From Colwellia sp. PAMC 21821 (GTDB lineage Bacteria > Pseudomonadota > Gammaproteobacteria > Enterobacterales > Alteromonadaceae): 64,000 nt of DNA. Below are positions 45,621 to 55,378 of the stretch, in pieces. The stretch is from contig NZ_CP014943.1 in assembly GCF_002077175.1 (NCBI RefSeq), positions 496,001 to 560,000 of the forward strand, written 5' to 3'. The position numbers and the translations under genes were made by a program. The stretch's first letter is position 1; every line of letters begins with the position of its first letter. Below the pieces are notes generated by a model. The model had not been told where the DNA came from and ran no database searches. It worked only from the letters and a program-made list of their open reading frames with translations.

Positions 45621-45874
45621 CAGATAAGAATGCATATTTGAAATTTAAAACCGACTAAAGTAAGTATTTAAAATTATATTTTTAAAAGTATGCATTTAAA
45701 AAATATAATTCCTTGTGAGTATGAAATACAAGCCTGTGGCAAACTTAAATTTTATATCCGCGAAAAGAATAAAAACAACTATTTTCCCAACGAACAAATT
45801 TGTACTTGGCAAGATGAGAAAATAGCGTTTTTCTTGACTTAATGGTCAATAAAAATGAGGTGTTTTAGATGAAA
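45621..45874. other. Gap between gcvT promoter and ubiI
   Basis: The remainder of the 370-bp gap. A 50-codon ORF on the plus strand (45690-45842, MHLKNIIPCEYEIQACGKLK onward) has no ribosome site and is probably chance. No riboswitch or terminator was recognised. Confidence 0.4.
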
Positions 45875-47185
45875 CTATGACTGATTATTATGCTGCGATA
45901 AATTTTGTGGTACTTGTTGTGCCCGTGCTTTGGCTAATTTGGGTAAATTGCCTTTAAAACCTAACGCTTGATTTATCATTATCGCTTTCGCTGGTTTAAA
46001 GTTATTGAGCAACGACATGCCTAAACCACGCAGTAATTTAATCGCGCTTTGCTGTGGTGTAAAGGCTTGTTTAATGGCTTCCATCGCGGCGATCATTTCT
46101 GCCGCTTCACTTTTACGCCAGCGGGCAAATTGTTGTAATGATTTATCGCTATACCAAGCATTATCATCCATACCACTCGCTTGTGCTTTATTAAGTTGCT
46201 CAGTGATGGTTTGTGATAAAGCCGCGGCGTCAAGTAATCCTAAGTTAACGCCCTGCCCAGCTAATGGGTGAATAGTATGTGCGGCATCGCCTACTAACAC
46301 CATGCGACCTTTAGTAAACGCTTGGGCGAAACGCATGGTTAACGGATAGGTAAATCGTTCGCTGACTAATGTTACTTGTCCAAGTTTACCATCGCTAGCC
46401 GCGGTAATTTCTTTGCCAAACGCTTCTGCTGACAAAGCAGTTAACCGCGTAGCTTCTTCAGGGCTAGTTGACCAAACAATTGAGCATAAATTATTTTGAT
46501 ATAAGGGCAGTAACGCCAACGGACCAGTGTCTAAAAATACTTGCCAAGCGGTATTTTGATGACCTTGCTGACACTTAACCGTGGCAACAATGCCATGATG
46601 ATCATAATCTCGAAACGTTAACGGCACATTCATTTGCTTGCGCACCCAAGAATTGGCACCGTCTGCGCCAACCACTAACTTTGCTACTATCGGCATAGGT
46701 TGGCTGTTGCAGTTGGCTTCAAAGGTGGCAAATACTTCGTTTTCGCTCGGGTTTAGTTGTTGGAGTTTATGCTCGGTAAAAAACTCGATACCACTGTCTT
46801 GCGCTGCTTTATACCACAAAGCATTTCGTATAACATTATTTTCAATGATAAAACCTAATTGCTCAGGCCCTTCGCCTACTGTTGAATGGCTTACATCTTT
46901 TAAAGCAAAATCAAGTTGTCCGTAACCGGCTTTATCCCAAATATGCATATCGTGATAAGGTTGTGCGCGTTGGGCAATAATGTCTTGCCAAACATTAAGG
47001 TTGGTAAACATTTGCTGACTGGCAGCATTAATGGCGCTAACACGAACTTCAGGCTCATCGCTAATCTCGCCAACAGGTGCGTTATCAACAATAGCGACAC
47101 TAAGCTCGCTTGCTTGGCGAATAGCCAGTGCCAATGTTAGGCCAACCATGCCGCCGCCGACAATTAACAGATCAAATTTTTGCAT
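45875..47185 (-). CDS. ubiI: Ubiquinone biosynthesis flavin hydroxylase UbiI
   Basis: FAD-dependent C5-hydroxylation of 2-octaprenylphenol in ubiquinone synthesis (the old visC). The FAD-binding Rossmann motif LLIVGGGMVGLTLA is at the N-terminus, GADGANSWVRKQ in the middle and GDAAHTIHPLAGQGVNLG is the UbiH/UbiI-type signature. At 436 aa it is normal. The order pepP-ubiH-ubiI-gcvTHP matches E. coli, which supports the call between UbiI and UbiH. Confidence 0.92.
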   Translation of the reverse strand: MQKFDLLIVGGGMVGLTLALAIRQASELSVAIVDNAPVGEISDEPEVRVSAINAASQQMFTNLNVWQDIIAQRAQPYHDMHIWDKAGYGQLDFALKDVSHSTVGEGPEQLGFIIENNVIRNALWYKAAQDSGIEFFTEHKLQQLNPSENEVFATFEANCNSQPMPIVAKLVVGADGANSWVRKQMNVPLTFRDYDHHGIVATVKCQQGHQNTAWQVFLDTGPLALLPLYQNNLCSIVWSTSPEEATRLTALSAEAFGKEITAASDGKLGQVTLVSERFTYPLTMRFAQAFTKGRMVLVGDAAHTIHPLAGQGVNLGLLDAAALSQTITEQLNKAQASGMDDNAWYSDKSLQQFARWRKSEAAEMIAAMEAIKQAFTPQQSAIKLLRGLGMSLLNNFKPAKAIMINQALGFKGNLPKLAKARAQQVPQNLSQHNNQS

Positions 47186-47204
47186 TGTTTGTCACATTCA
47201 TGAT

Positions 47205-47258
47205 TTTAACATTCACTTTTAGCATTTATTTTTTGCATTTACTTTTTGCATTCATTTT
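47205..47258. repeat. Short 13-bp direct repeats between ubiH and ubiI
   Basis: About four loose copies of GCATTTATTTTTT-like units in the 73-bp space between the two genes. They are T-rich and look like slipped-strand repeats. Confidence 0.5.
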
Positions 47259-48536
47259 TTAATAGCCCATCGTTTTCTTAACTAGGGCGTTTTTCAGCGT
47301 TGGAAAATAGTTTAATACTTTTAAACCAATATTTCGCCCTGCTACTAACGGCGGTAACTGATTCGAAAACAAAGTCACTAAAGAGTCGGTTAAGCTGATC
47401 ACTTGCTTTTGGTCTTGCTGACGCGCCTTGCCATATTGCATTAAACTCGCAAAAGCGCCGATGTCTTGATGCCCAGCTAAAGCTTTTTTGATGACCTCAG
47501 TCATCTCGCTAACATCACGTAGCCCTAAATTAAAGCCTTGTCCGGCAATCGGGTGAATAGTATGTGAAGCATTTCCAATTAGCGCCATACGATGATAAAC
47601 CTGCTCGCTCGCTTGTACTAATTTAAGTGGATAAATAACCCGTTTACCGACTTGGGTAATATTGCCTAGCCAATGACCGAACGCTTTCTCTAACTGCTGA
47701 GCAAATTCTTTATCCGACAGGTTTAGCATTTTTTCAGCTAACTCTGGTGTTAACGTCCACACTAATGAGCAACGCCCTGCACTGTTTTGCTTTGCTGCAT
47801 TGGAACTAGCACTAACGTTTGGGGCCGCTGACAAAGGCAACATGGCGATGGGGCCTGTTTCGGTAAAGCGTTCGTAAGCAATATTTTTATGATGAGTAGA
47901 AGTTGCCACATTGGCAATTAGCGCAGATTGTTGATAGTCACGACTGGTGGTGGCAATGTTGGCAAATTGTCGACAAGGTGATTTAGCGCCATCACAGGCT
48001 AGCAATAACGCAGCAGATAATTTTAAACCTGAGTTTAATTCAACATTAACTTGCTCAGCTTGCCACTTTACATCGCTAATACTGTCAGGGGTAAACCAAG
48101 TCACATTACTTTTGTTGGCTAGCGCTTTTAAAAACGCAGCGCCAATACTCGACATTTCGGCAACATAACCGAGGGCATCAACTTGGTGATGCTGAGCATA
48201 AAGCCGTGCTTTGCCATAATAACCACGATCTGAAATATGAATATTTTTAATAGGCTCTGCGTGGCTTTGTAAATATTGCCATGCGCCGATACTTGCTAAA
48301 TAATTAGCGCTGCCATGTGATAAGGCTAAAACACGATCATCAAAACTCGCAGCCGACTCAGATAATATGGGGTTAGCTTCAATAATAGCTATTTTCAGGG
48401 GTTTTTGATTATGATCACGCAGTGCAGATAGGCTCAGCGCCATTAGGCTACCCGATAATCCGCCACCCGAAATGATCACATCAAAGTGCTTGGCGGAAGT
48501 AGGCGTATTATTTGAGCTAGCTGCACTCTTTTCCAT
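47259..48536 (-). CDS. ubiH: 2-octaprenyl-6-methoxyphenol hydroxylase UbiH
   Basis: FAD monooxygenase of ubiquinone synthesis. The FAD motif DVIISGGGLSGSLMAL and the family signature NASHTIHPIAGQGFNLGLRD are clear. Length 425 aa. In E. coli UbiH works as part of a complex with UbiI, UbiF, UbiJ and UbiK. It is second in the pepP-ubiH-ubiI series, with 50 bp to pepP and 73 bp to ubiI, so co-transcription is likely. Confidence 0.93.
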   Translation of the reverse strand: MEKSAASSNNTPTSAKHFDVIISGGGLSGSLMALSLSALRDHNQKPLKIAIIEANPILSESAASFDDRVLALSHGSANYLASIGAWQYLQSHAEPIKNIHISDRGYYGKARLYAQHHQVDALGYVAEMSSIGAAFLKALANKSNVTWFTPDSISDVKWQAEQVNVELNSGLKLSAALLLACDGAKSPCRQFANIATTSRDYQQSALIANVATSTHHKNIAYERFTETGPIAMLPLSAAPNVSASSNAAKQNSAGRCSLVWTLTPELAEKMLNLSDKEFAQQLEKAFGHWLGNITQVGKRVIYPLKLVQASEQVYHRMALIGNASHTIHPIAGQGFNLGLRDVSEMTEVIKKALAGHQDIGAFASLMQYGKARQQDQKQVISLTDSLVTLFSNQLPPLVAGRNIGLKVLNYFPTLKNALVKKTMGY

Positions 48537-48586
48537 CGTTAACCTTTAGTGTGAGTTTACTGAGTTTAAGTTTACTGAGTTTGAGT

Positions 48587-49921
48587 TTACTGCGACATTA
48601 ACGCTTCAATATCAGCGATAGTTTTCGGCGCATTAACCGTTAAGTTTTCAAAACCGGATGCAGTGACCAATATATTGTCTTCGATACGCACGCCAATACC
48701 ACGCCATTTTTCATCAACAGTTTTATCAGTGCTCGGAATATAAATGCCAGGTTCAATAGTCATGACCATACCGGCGACAAATGGACGTAATTGCTCGCGC
48801 TGTGGGCTAGCATGGTAATCGCCAACATCATGCACATCAAGACCTAACCAGTGCCCTAAACCATGAATAAAATACTTTTTACAGGCGCGTTGGGCTAACA
48901 ATACGTTTACGTTACCCTTTAAAATGCCTAAATCATATAAACCCTGGGTGAGAAACTGACAAACTATACGGTTTAATTCAGCAAGCGTTTGGCCTGGCTT
49001 AATAGCGTTAATTGCGAGGTTTTGGCTGTCTAACACTAATTGATAAATAGTGCTTTGTTCTGTATTAAATTTGCCATTCACCGGAAATGTACGGGTAATA
49101 TCAGCGGCATAACCCGCTAATTCGCCACCGGCATCAATCAATAATAAGTCGCCGTTATTGAGCACTTCGTCATTGTCGGTGTAATGTAAAATATTGGCAT
49201 TGTCGCCACCAGCAACAATTGAACTGTATGCAGGGTGACGTGCGCCATTAGTCGCAAATTCGTGCAGTAATTCTGCTTCTATTTGATATTCAAATTTACC
49301 CGCTTGAGTTTGTTGCATGGCGCGTTGATGTGCAGCGCCACTAATGACATTAACTTGGCGCATAATGTCGAGCTCGGCATTTGATTTATGTAACCGCATT
49401 TCATCGAGTAAGCCACTGCAATCAATCAAGGTGGTTGGTGCTTTAACACCCGTGCGAGCCGCTTTTCTAATTTCAGCTAACCAGGCCAGTACTTGTTGCT
49501 GAAATTTATTTTGCTCATGCTGACAAATTAATACCGCCGACTTACCGATAAACAGCGGCAATAATTGCTCATCAACTTCGTCTAAAGTAAAGCAGCTGTC
49601 AAACTTGTACGTTTCAATAGCTTGTACTTGACCAACGCGTCGTCCATGCCAAATTTCTTGTAGACGGTCTTTTTCACGGGAAAACAAAATACTTTGCGCT
49701 GAATCGTCACCTTTAATTAATACCAAAACTGCATCAGGTTCGTTAAAGCCAGTAAGATAATAAAAGTGCTTACTTTGGCAAAACGGATATTCGGTATCAT
49801 TACTGCGCGTGACTTCTTTGCCGGCAGCAATTAGCGCAAGGCTGTTGGCTGGCATTTGGGCAATAAAATCGTTTCTTCGCTGAAGAAACTCAGCAACGGG
49901 CAACAAGGTATTTTTGATCAT
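48587..49921 (-). CDS. pepP: Xaa-Pro aminopeptidase (aminopeptidase P)
   Basis: Removes N-terminal residues next to proline, using two manganese ions. The pita-bread metal ligands are at LLIDAGGELAGYAADITRT, HGLGHWLGLDVHDVG and MVMTIEPGIYI, with the final Glu in VRIEDNILVT. The N-terminal domain (to about 170) matches the AMP_N part. 444 aa. First of pepP-ubiH-ubiI; the preceding ygfB gene is the same way round. Confidence 0.96.
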   Translation of the reverse strand: MIKNTLLPVAEFLQRRNDFIAQMPANSLALIAAGKEVTRSNDTEYPFCQSKHFYYLTGFNEPDAVLVLIKGDDSAQSILFSREKDRLQEIWHGRRVGQVQAIETYKFDSCFTLDEVDEQLLPLFIGKSAVLICQHEQNKFQQQVLAWLAEIRKAARTGVKAPTTLIDCSGLLDEMRLHKSNAELDIMRQVNVISGAAHQRAMQQTQAGKFEYQIEAELLHEFATNGARHPAYSSIVAGGDNANILHYTDNDEVLNNGDLLLIDAGGELAGYAADITRTFPVNGKFNTEQSTIYQLVLDSQNLAINAIKPGQTLAELNRIVCQFLTQGLYDLGILKGNVNVLLAQRACKKYFIHGLGHWLGLDVHDVGDYHASPQREQLRPFVAGMVMTIEPGIYIPSTDKTVDEKWRGIGVRIEDNILVTASGFENLTVNAPKTIADIEALMSQ

Positions 49922-50011
49922 GTTTATCAGTTTACTTTTTATAGCTAAATTTTTATCACTAAATTTTTATCACTAAAGTGCTTTTATCGCAAAGCACTTT
50001 AGTCGAAAAAT

Positions 50012-50581
50012 CTAGTGCAAAGTTTCTGTTTTATCCTGTTGCGCTGGTGGCGCGCCTAATTCGGTAAAACAAAGTAAAGCGGAGATCCTAACATATTCAG
50101 CAATTTCAAAATAAGCTTGCTCGGTAGCTTCATTTTCTTCCATTTCGTCAGACAAGTTAGCAATTTCACCAAAATCTACCAGCACTTCTTTAACATCTTC
50201 AGACAAAGCCGCATTTTTTGTTTGTTGTAAGCCAAAGCCTAAGTTAAAGCCTTGTACCCATTTACCGAGTGCATGTCCACGTTCAATAATTGAGTCGTCG
50301 TCATCTGGCAGCATTAATTGGAAACCATATGAGTCATCAAGAATTTTCTGCCAAATTTCACTGTACATGTTTTTTACTAAGCTTTTAATTGCTGTTGGTA
50401 ATCCTTCAGCATTATTTAGCATGTCGTTAACCATAGCGATATAGTCGCTACTTTCGAACTCAAAGCCAGCAGAAATCAAACCGGTAAGCACACCATGAAT
50501 TTCAGCGGCATGTGCTTCAATACCTTCACTGGTTAAAATCGCTTGTACGGAGGAAAAATCTAAAGAGGTGCTATCAGCCAT
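50012..50581 (-). CDS. ygfB: UPF0149 family protein YgfB
   Basis: A conserved helical protein of the UPF0149/YecA family, always found before pepP in this lineage. In Pseudomonas a homologue modulates a DNA-damage-related promoter, but the role here is unknown. The ATG at 50581 gives MADSTSLDFSSVQAILTSEG and 189 aa, close to the family length; the frame to 50680 would add an unlikely extension. FLVGWVQGFNLGFG-type segment (KWVQGFNLGFGL) is the family core. Divergent from zapA. Confidence 0.93.
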   Translation of the reverse strand: MADSTSLDFSSVQAILTSEGIEAHAAEIHGVLTGLISAGFEFESSDYIAMVNDMLNNAEGLPTAIKSLVKNMYSEIWQKILDDSYGFQLMLPDDDDSIIERGHALGKWVQGFNLGFGLQQTKNAALSEDVKEVLVDFGEIANLSDEMEENEATEQAYFEIAEYVRISALLCFTELGAPPAQQDKTETLH

Positions 50582-50814
50582 AAAATATAAATTCAATCGG
50601 GGTATATTGCTAGCTATCTTAACATTGGCATAGCCTTGATTCCAGAAAAAACCATAGAGATCACTTGCATAGTGTAACACTCATCGTTATAGTTCCCCTT
50701 TATGGCGCACTAAGTTTTGTTATCACTATTTTTCTTGGTATTACAAGCTAGTAGCGTAATATTTTGAGCTAACGGCTCATTAAACTAATATGATGCATTG
50801 AGAATAACAACGCA

Positions 50815-51120
50815 ATGAGCCAACACACAGTCACTATAAATGTTGCCAACAAACGACTAAAAGTCGCTTGTCCTGCTGGCCATGAGTCTGCGTTGTTGCA
50901 AGCGGCGAATGAAATAAACCAGCGTTTAGAGCAAGACGCTAAGAAATCTCAATCAGTAAAATCCCCCGAACAAGCCTTAGTAATGATGTCATTAAACCTT
51001 GCCCATGATTTAATTCAAACACGTAATGATTTAGAGCAAGAACGTGAAAAAATGCAAAGCAAAATAGAATTGCTACAAGCGACTATTGAACAAGCCGTAA
51101 ACCGCCCTAAAACTGCCTAG
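50815..51120 (+). CDS. zapA: Cell division protein ZapA
   Basis: Binds and bundles FtsZ at the division ring. A 101-aa protein with the short N-terminal domain (VTINVANKRLKVACPAGHE) and a long coiled-coil helix (residues 60-95, AHDLIQTRNDLEQEREKMQS). Its place between ygfB and 6S RNA is that of E. coli. Confidence 0.93.
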   Translation: MSQHTVTINVANKRLKVACPAGHESALLQAANEINQRLEQDAKKSQSVKSPEQALVMMSLNLAHDLIQTRNDLEQEREKMQSKIELLQATIEQAVNRPKTA

Positions 51121-51260
51121 TTAGCTGCTTCAGTATTTTATAGCTTTTAAATAAAGCCTTTTCGTTCAAAGAAACTTCAATTTGTTCAAGCATTAAGCAA
51201 TCAGGTCTTACAAGTGATAAAAGACTTAATTAGACAGCTAATTTTCGCTATAATGGTTTC

Positions 51261-51442
51261 GACTTCTGGGGTGTTTGTATGCGAACTATGTCCCTGAGCC
51301 GATAAGTTTTACCTAAGGATGTTGATTATTAGCTATTGTGCAAGCCCGGCTCGTATCGGGAAGCCTACGGTTAGAATGATACGTCCGCCCTGAACACCCG
51401 GTGTTCAGGACAAATGTGAGCTGCGGCACCTTGGAAGTCACC
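51261..51442 (+). ncRNA. ssrS: 6S RNA
   Basis: Regulates RNA polymerase by mimicking an open promoter. The RNA shows the closing stem (CTTCTGGGGTG / CACCTTGGAAG) and the conserved CCCTGAGCCGATA segment, with the central bubble strands GCAAGCCCGGCTCGTA and the opposite side GGAAGCCTACGG. A TATAAT at 51249-51254 gives the start near 51261. In E. coli the next gene is ygfA, which is missing here. Confidence 0.9.
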
Positions 51443-51876
51443 TTTCTTATCCCTCTCTGTTTCATCCTGTTATTCTTCTAAAGTATTCATCGTTAGCGCT
51501 TTCATTATGTATTAGTTTATTTAGCTTAATTTGATCGTGACTCGCGAAAAATAAATTTATTCACAGGAAGAAAAGCAGGAGGAGTAAATGAGGAAGCGAC
51601 CAACAACTTTACACCTATTTATGCAAGGCGCAGTTGCTTGAACGTGGTAGCTATAAGTCTTTAGTTCACAACTCATTCCCTTCTTATTGTTTTCTCCCTG
51701 TAAAAATAAAGAGTCACAGTAAAAGATACGGTATATTAAGTAAAAGCTCAGAATAAGCGCTCACTGTCGAGTTTAGGCAGTTAATATCATTACCAAAATA
51801 TCTATAGATCTGATTTGCCTGTTGATAATATACTTAGTACAACTAACTTCGCCATGAATTAAGTCGCATCAATTTA
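51443..51876. other. Gap after 6S RNA, no ygfA
   Basis: 430 bp without a conserved gene. An ORF of 17 codons with a strong AGGAGGAG site (51588-51641, MRKRPTTLHLFMQGAVA) is the only candidate and is of doubtful reality. The 5-formyltetrahydrofolate cyclo-ligase gene expected from E. coli order is absent. Confidence 0.5.
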
Positions 51877-52731
51877 ATGCCAAACCAAAAAAATACCAAT
51901 ATAACCGCAGCAAATTCAGCTACAGAAAATAAACTGCAAGCAACTAACAGTGATCCTATTGGTATATTCGACTCCGGCGTTGGCGGCTTATCTATCGCGC
52001 AATGCATAAATCAGCACTTACCCAATGAAAACTTACTCTATGTTGCCGATACTTTACATGCCCCTTATGGCGACAAGTCGGCTGAGTTTATTCAACAACG
52101 CGTTAATGAAATAGCTCAGTGGTTTATTGAACGCAAGGCCAAAGCAATTGTTGTTGCCTGTAATACCGCCACCGTAAATGCGATTGATCAACTCCGTAAA
52201 AATATTTTAATTCCTGTTATTGGTGTAGAACCCGCGATAAAGCCAGCAGTAAACTTAAGTAAAAATAAAAAAGTGGCGATATTAGTCACTAAAGCAACAG
52301 CTCACAATCCGCGTTTTTTAGGCTTAGTTGCGCAATATAGTCGTAACAGCGAGGTCATTGTTCAGCCCTGCCCTGGCTTAGTGGAGCTGATAGAACAAGA
52401 TAAGAAAAACTCGTCTGAGTGCAAATTAATGCTAACCGGATATTTGCAACCTTTGCTGGCAAAAGGCGTAGATACTATCGTGTTAGGTTGTACACATTAC
52501 CCGTTAGTAAAAAACTTGATTAACGAAATTTGTGGCAACAATGTCGTGATTATGGAGACGGCATTGCCGGTTACCGAGCAATTACAGCGACAGTTAGCAC
52601 TTTATCAACTTATTAATACCAGTAATAACTTAGGCACAACTACCTTTTATAGTTCTAAGTGCTGCGAAACTCAGCAAGCACTCTTTAATCACATTTGGCA
52701 ACGCCCGTTGCAATTAAATAGTTATCCTTAA
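51877..52731 (+). CDS. murI: Glutamate racemase
   Basis: Supplies D-glutamate for peptidoglycan by a two-cysteine, cofactor-free racemisation. Both catalytic motifs are present: VACNTATVNAI (Cys about 100) and LGCTHYPLVKN (Cys about 208). The GIFDSGVGGLSI start of the fold is preceded by an unusual 26-residue Asn/Thr/Ala-rich extension. An internal start is not excluded. No adjacent cell-wall gene. Confidence 0.93.
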   Translation: MPNQKNTNITAANSATENKLQATNSDPIGIFDSGVGGLSIAQCINQHLPNENLLYVADTLHAPYGDKSAEFIQQRVNEIAQWFIERKAKAIVVACNTATVNAIDQLRKNILIPVIGVEPAIKPAVNLSKNKKVAILVTKATAHNPRFLGLVAQYSRNSEVIVQPCPGLVELIEQDKKNSSECKLMLTGYLQPLLAKGVDTIVLGCTHYPLVKNLINEICGNNVVIMETALPVTEQLQRQLALYQLINTSNNLGTTTFYSSKCCETQQALFNHIWQRPLQLNSYP

Positions 52732-52838
52732 TCCTAAAAGTACGCTCACGTCAGTCTTTCCTGCTTATCTCCACAGTTCCAAAACATTAACTGGCAAATA
52801 ACTGTTACATATATTCTTCAAATAAACAGACCAATTAA

Positions 52839-52862
52839 AGACGTTTAGCCATCTAGGCGTAA
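52839..52862. promoter_or_regulatory. Probable MetJ operator upstream of metK
   Basis: Three contiguous 8-bp met boxes AGACGTTT, AGCCATCT, AGGCGTAA match AGACGTCT at 7, 6 and 5 positions. They lie about 140-165 bp before the metK start. MetJ with S-adenosylmethionine represses metK in gammaproteobacteria. Confidence 0.55.
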
Positions 52863-53003
52863 ATAACTCTAGGAATAAGTTAGCTAAACAGTTAGAATAT
52901 CGCCATTAAAGACTAATACTAATTATGCGGTTATCGCTCGGTGGCTTATAAATGAGTCCAATTGGTATAAGATTGTTTTTCAGTTAATTTTTACAGAGGG
53001 TTT

Positions 53004-54191
53004 ATGTCTACACACCTTTTTACTTCTGAGTCAGTGTCAGAAGGACATCCAGATAAAATAGCCGATCAAATTTCTGATGCGGTTTTAGATGCTATTATTG
53101 CCAAAGATAAACATGCACGAGTTGCCTGCGAAACTATGGTAAAAACGGGTGTTGCGATTATTTCTGGTGAAGTTTCAACAACAGCCTGGGTAGATTTAGA
53201 AAGAATTACCCGTGATGTTATTTCAGAAATTGGTTACACATCTTCTGATGTTGGCTTCGATGGTGAAACCTGCGGCATTATGAACTTAATTGGCCAACAG
53301 TCACCAGAAATTGCTCAAGGTGTTGATCGCGTTAAGCCTGAAGACCAAGGGGCTGGTGACCAAGGTTTAATGTTTGGTTATGCTACCAATGAAACCGAAA
53401 CTTTAATGCCTGCGCCTTTATACTATTCGCACCGTTTAGTTGAGCGTCAAGCTGAAGCACGCAAATCAGGTATTTTACCTTGGTTGCGTCCTGATGCAAA
53501 AAGCCAAGTTACCTTTATTTATGAAGATAACAAGCCTGTTGCTATTGATACAGTTGTATTGTCTACACAGCACAACCCTGATATCAAACAAGAAGATTTA
53601 CATGAAGCGGTAATGGAAAACATTATTAAGCATGTGTTACCTGCCGAGTTGTTAACGAAAGACACTAAATACCATATCAACCCTACTGGTCGTTTTGTTA
53701 TTGGTGGCCCGGTTGGTGATTGTGGTTTAACAGGTCGTAAGATTATTGTTGATACTTATGGCGGCATGGCACGTCATGGTGGTGGTGCTTTCTCTGGTAA
53801 AGATCCATCAAAAGTTGATCGCAGCGCGGCTTATGCTGGCCGTTATGTGGCTAAAAACATTGTTGCAGCGGGCTTAGCTGATCGTTGTGAAATTCAAATA
53901 TCATACGCAATTGGTGTTGCTGAACCGACTTCAATTTCAATTGATAGTTTTGGAACGGGTAAAGTGTCTGAAGCGCGTTTAGTTGAAATTGTACGTGAAC
54001 ACTTTGACTTACGCCCATACGGTATAACTAAAATGTTAGACCTGCTACACCCTATGTATAAGCAAACAGCGGCTTATGGTCACTTTGGTCGCGAACCATT
54101 TGAGATGACGGTTGGCGATGATACCTTCACAGCATTTAGCTGGGAAAAAACAGATAAAGCTGAAGCGTTACGTTTATCTGCTGGTATTTAA
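53004..54191 (+). CDS. metK: S-adenosylmethionine synthetase
   Basis: Makes S-adenosylmethionine from methionine and ATP in the cytoplasm. Motifs: [18 protein letters not shown] (ATP and Mg site), [12 protein letters not shown] and [19 protein letters not shown]. At 395 aa it is normal. TTACAGAGGG sits about 7 bp before the ATG. Probable MetJ boxes lie upstream and a terminator follows, so it is monocistronic. Confidence 0.97.
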   Translation: MSTHLFTSESVSEGHPDKIADQISDAVLDAIIAKDKHARVACETMVKTGVAIISGEVSTTAWVDLERITRDVISEIGYTSSDVGFDGETCGIMNLIGQQSPEIAQGVDRVKPEDQGAGDQGLMFGYATNETETLMPAPLYYSHRLVERQAEARKSGILPWLRPDAKSQVTFIYEDNKPVAIDTVVLSTQHNPDIKQEDLHEAVMENIIKHVLPAELLTKDTKYHINPTGRFVIGGPVGDCGLTGRKIIVDTYGGMARHGGGAFSGKDPSKVDRSAAYAGRYVAKNIVAAGLADRCEIQISYAIGVAEPTSISIDSFGTGKVSEARLVEIVREHFDLRPYGITKMLDLLHPMYKQTAAYGHFGREPFEMTVGDDTFTAFSWEKTDKAEALRLSAGI

Positions 54192-54210
54192 TTTACAATG
54201 CTTGTTTAAC

Positions 54211-54236
54211 AAAACCGCTCTTTGAGCGGTTTTTTG
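54211..54236 (+). terminator. Terminator of metK
   Basis: AAAACCGCTC-TTT-GAGCGGTTTT stem with a short T run. Confidence 0.85.
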
Positions 54237-54452
54237 TTAATTAGCTATCGCTAAAATAAATAAAGTCGATTATTTTCCTGCCTATTAATTGAATTTAGTA
54301 TTCAATGCCCTTATCTACTGGCTATGTTATAAATTGCAGCCAGTGACAAATCTTGCAAAAATACATTCGCCTTTCAGCAATAATAGCCTTAGCGTTAATA
54401 GTTAATGTAAACTCAACAAATTAAAAATAAATAGCAGATATGGATAACCTTT

Positions 54453-55199
54453 ATGCGTAACCCTCGTATTTACCAAGCACAAACCTTTGAAGTGGGTCAG
54501 ACCCAAGCATTAAACGAAGATGCTTTTGGCCATATTGTGCGAGTATTACGTCTTAAAAACGGTGACGACATTACGTTGTTTAATGGCGTAGCAGAACAGG
54601 CAGGATACTTTGAGTACCAAGCCAAACTTGCTAACGTGGGTAAAAAAAGTGCTGATGTAGAGGTTATCGCTAAAAAGCTAATTGAAAACGAGTCGCCACT
54701 GAATATACATTTAGCCCAAGGTATTTCACGGGGTGATCGCATGGATTTTACCTTGCAAAAGTCAGTAGAATTAGGCGTTAATACTATTACGCCAATTTTC
54801 ACCGAGCGCTGTGGTGTAAAGCTTAGCGGCGAACGCTTAGAGAAAAAACACCAGCAATGGCAAAAAATAGTGATAAGTGCCTGTGAACAAAGTGGCCGTT
54901 GCGCGGTCCCTATAGTAGCAACACCGATTTATTTAGACGATTGGTTACAGCAAGACAGTAAAGCCTTAAAACTGAACTTACACCCCAAAGCCGAGCATTC
55001 GATTATGAGTTTGCCGATAGAAAATCAACGAGTGCGGTTATTAATTGGCCCAGAAGGCGGCTTAAGTGATGATGAAATTGCCAGTGCTAACACAGCTGGA
55101 TTTCACGATGTATTGCTTGGGCCTAGAGTACTGAGAACAGAAACAGCAGCCCTAACGGCAATTACGGCATTACAATGTCGTTACGGTGATTTAAATTAA
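54453..55199 (+). CDS. rsmE: 16S rRNA m3U1498 methyltransferase
   Basis: SPOUT enzyme that methylates U1498 of 16S rRNA. The knot motifs are LLIGPEGGLSDDEI and LLGPRVLRTETAAL, ending with ALTAITALQCRYGD; the N-terminal PUA-like part (HIVRVLRLKNGDDITLF) is typical. 248 aa. The following gshB is 180 bp away in the same direction; the order rsmE-gshB-yqgE-ruvX is conserved in gammaproteobacteria. Confidence 0.95.
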   Translation: MRNPRIYQAQTFEVGQTQALNEDAFGHIVRVLRLKNGDDITLFNGVAEQAGYFEYQAKLANVGKKSADVEVIAKKLIENESPLNIHLAQGISRGDRMDFTLQKSVELGVNTITPIFTERCGVKLSGERLEKKHQQWQKIVISACEQSGRCAVPIVATPIYLDDWLQQDSKALKLNLHPKAEHSIMSLPIENQRVRLLIGPEGGLSDDEIASANTAGFHDVLLGPRVLRTETAALTAITALQCRYGDLN

Positions 55200-55378
55200 C
55201 GTAGCGTTAAGTTAGATACAGCGCATAATGATTAACAGAATTAAACGACTCGCTGCAGTAAGACTGTGTAATACCAATTTGATTAATTAAGTGATCTACT
55301 TTTTCATGAGGAAAAATGAGCAGCTAATTAATCAACTTGGTATAAAGCATTTATGATAAATAACTTTTAGGAAAAAAT

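Noticed and set aside
45690..45842. 50-codon ORF between gcvT and ubiI
   Set aside because: No ribosome binding site and an AT-rich setting; noted but not called as a gene.
45502..45874. Glycine riboswitch before gcvT
   Set aside because: None of the expected conserved glycine-riboswitch segments is visible; a plain sigma-70 promoter was found instead.
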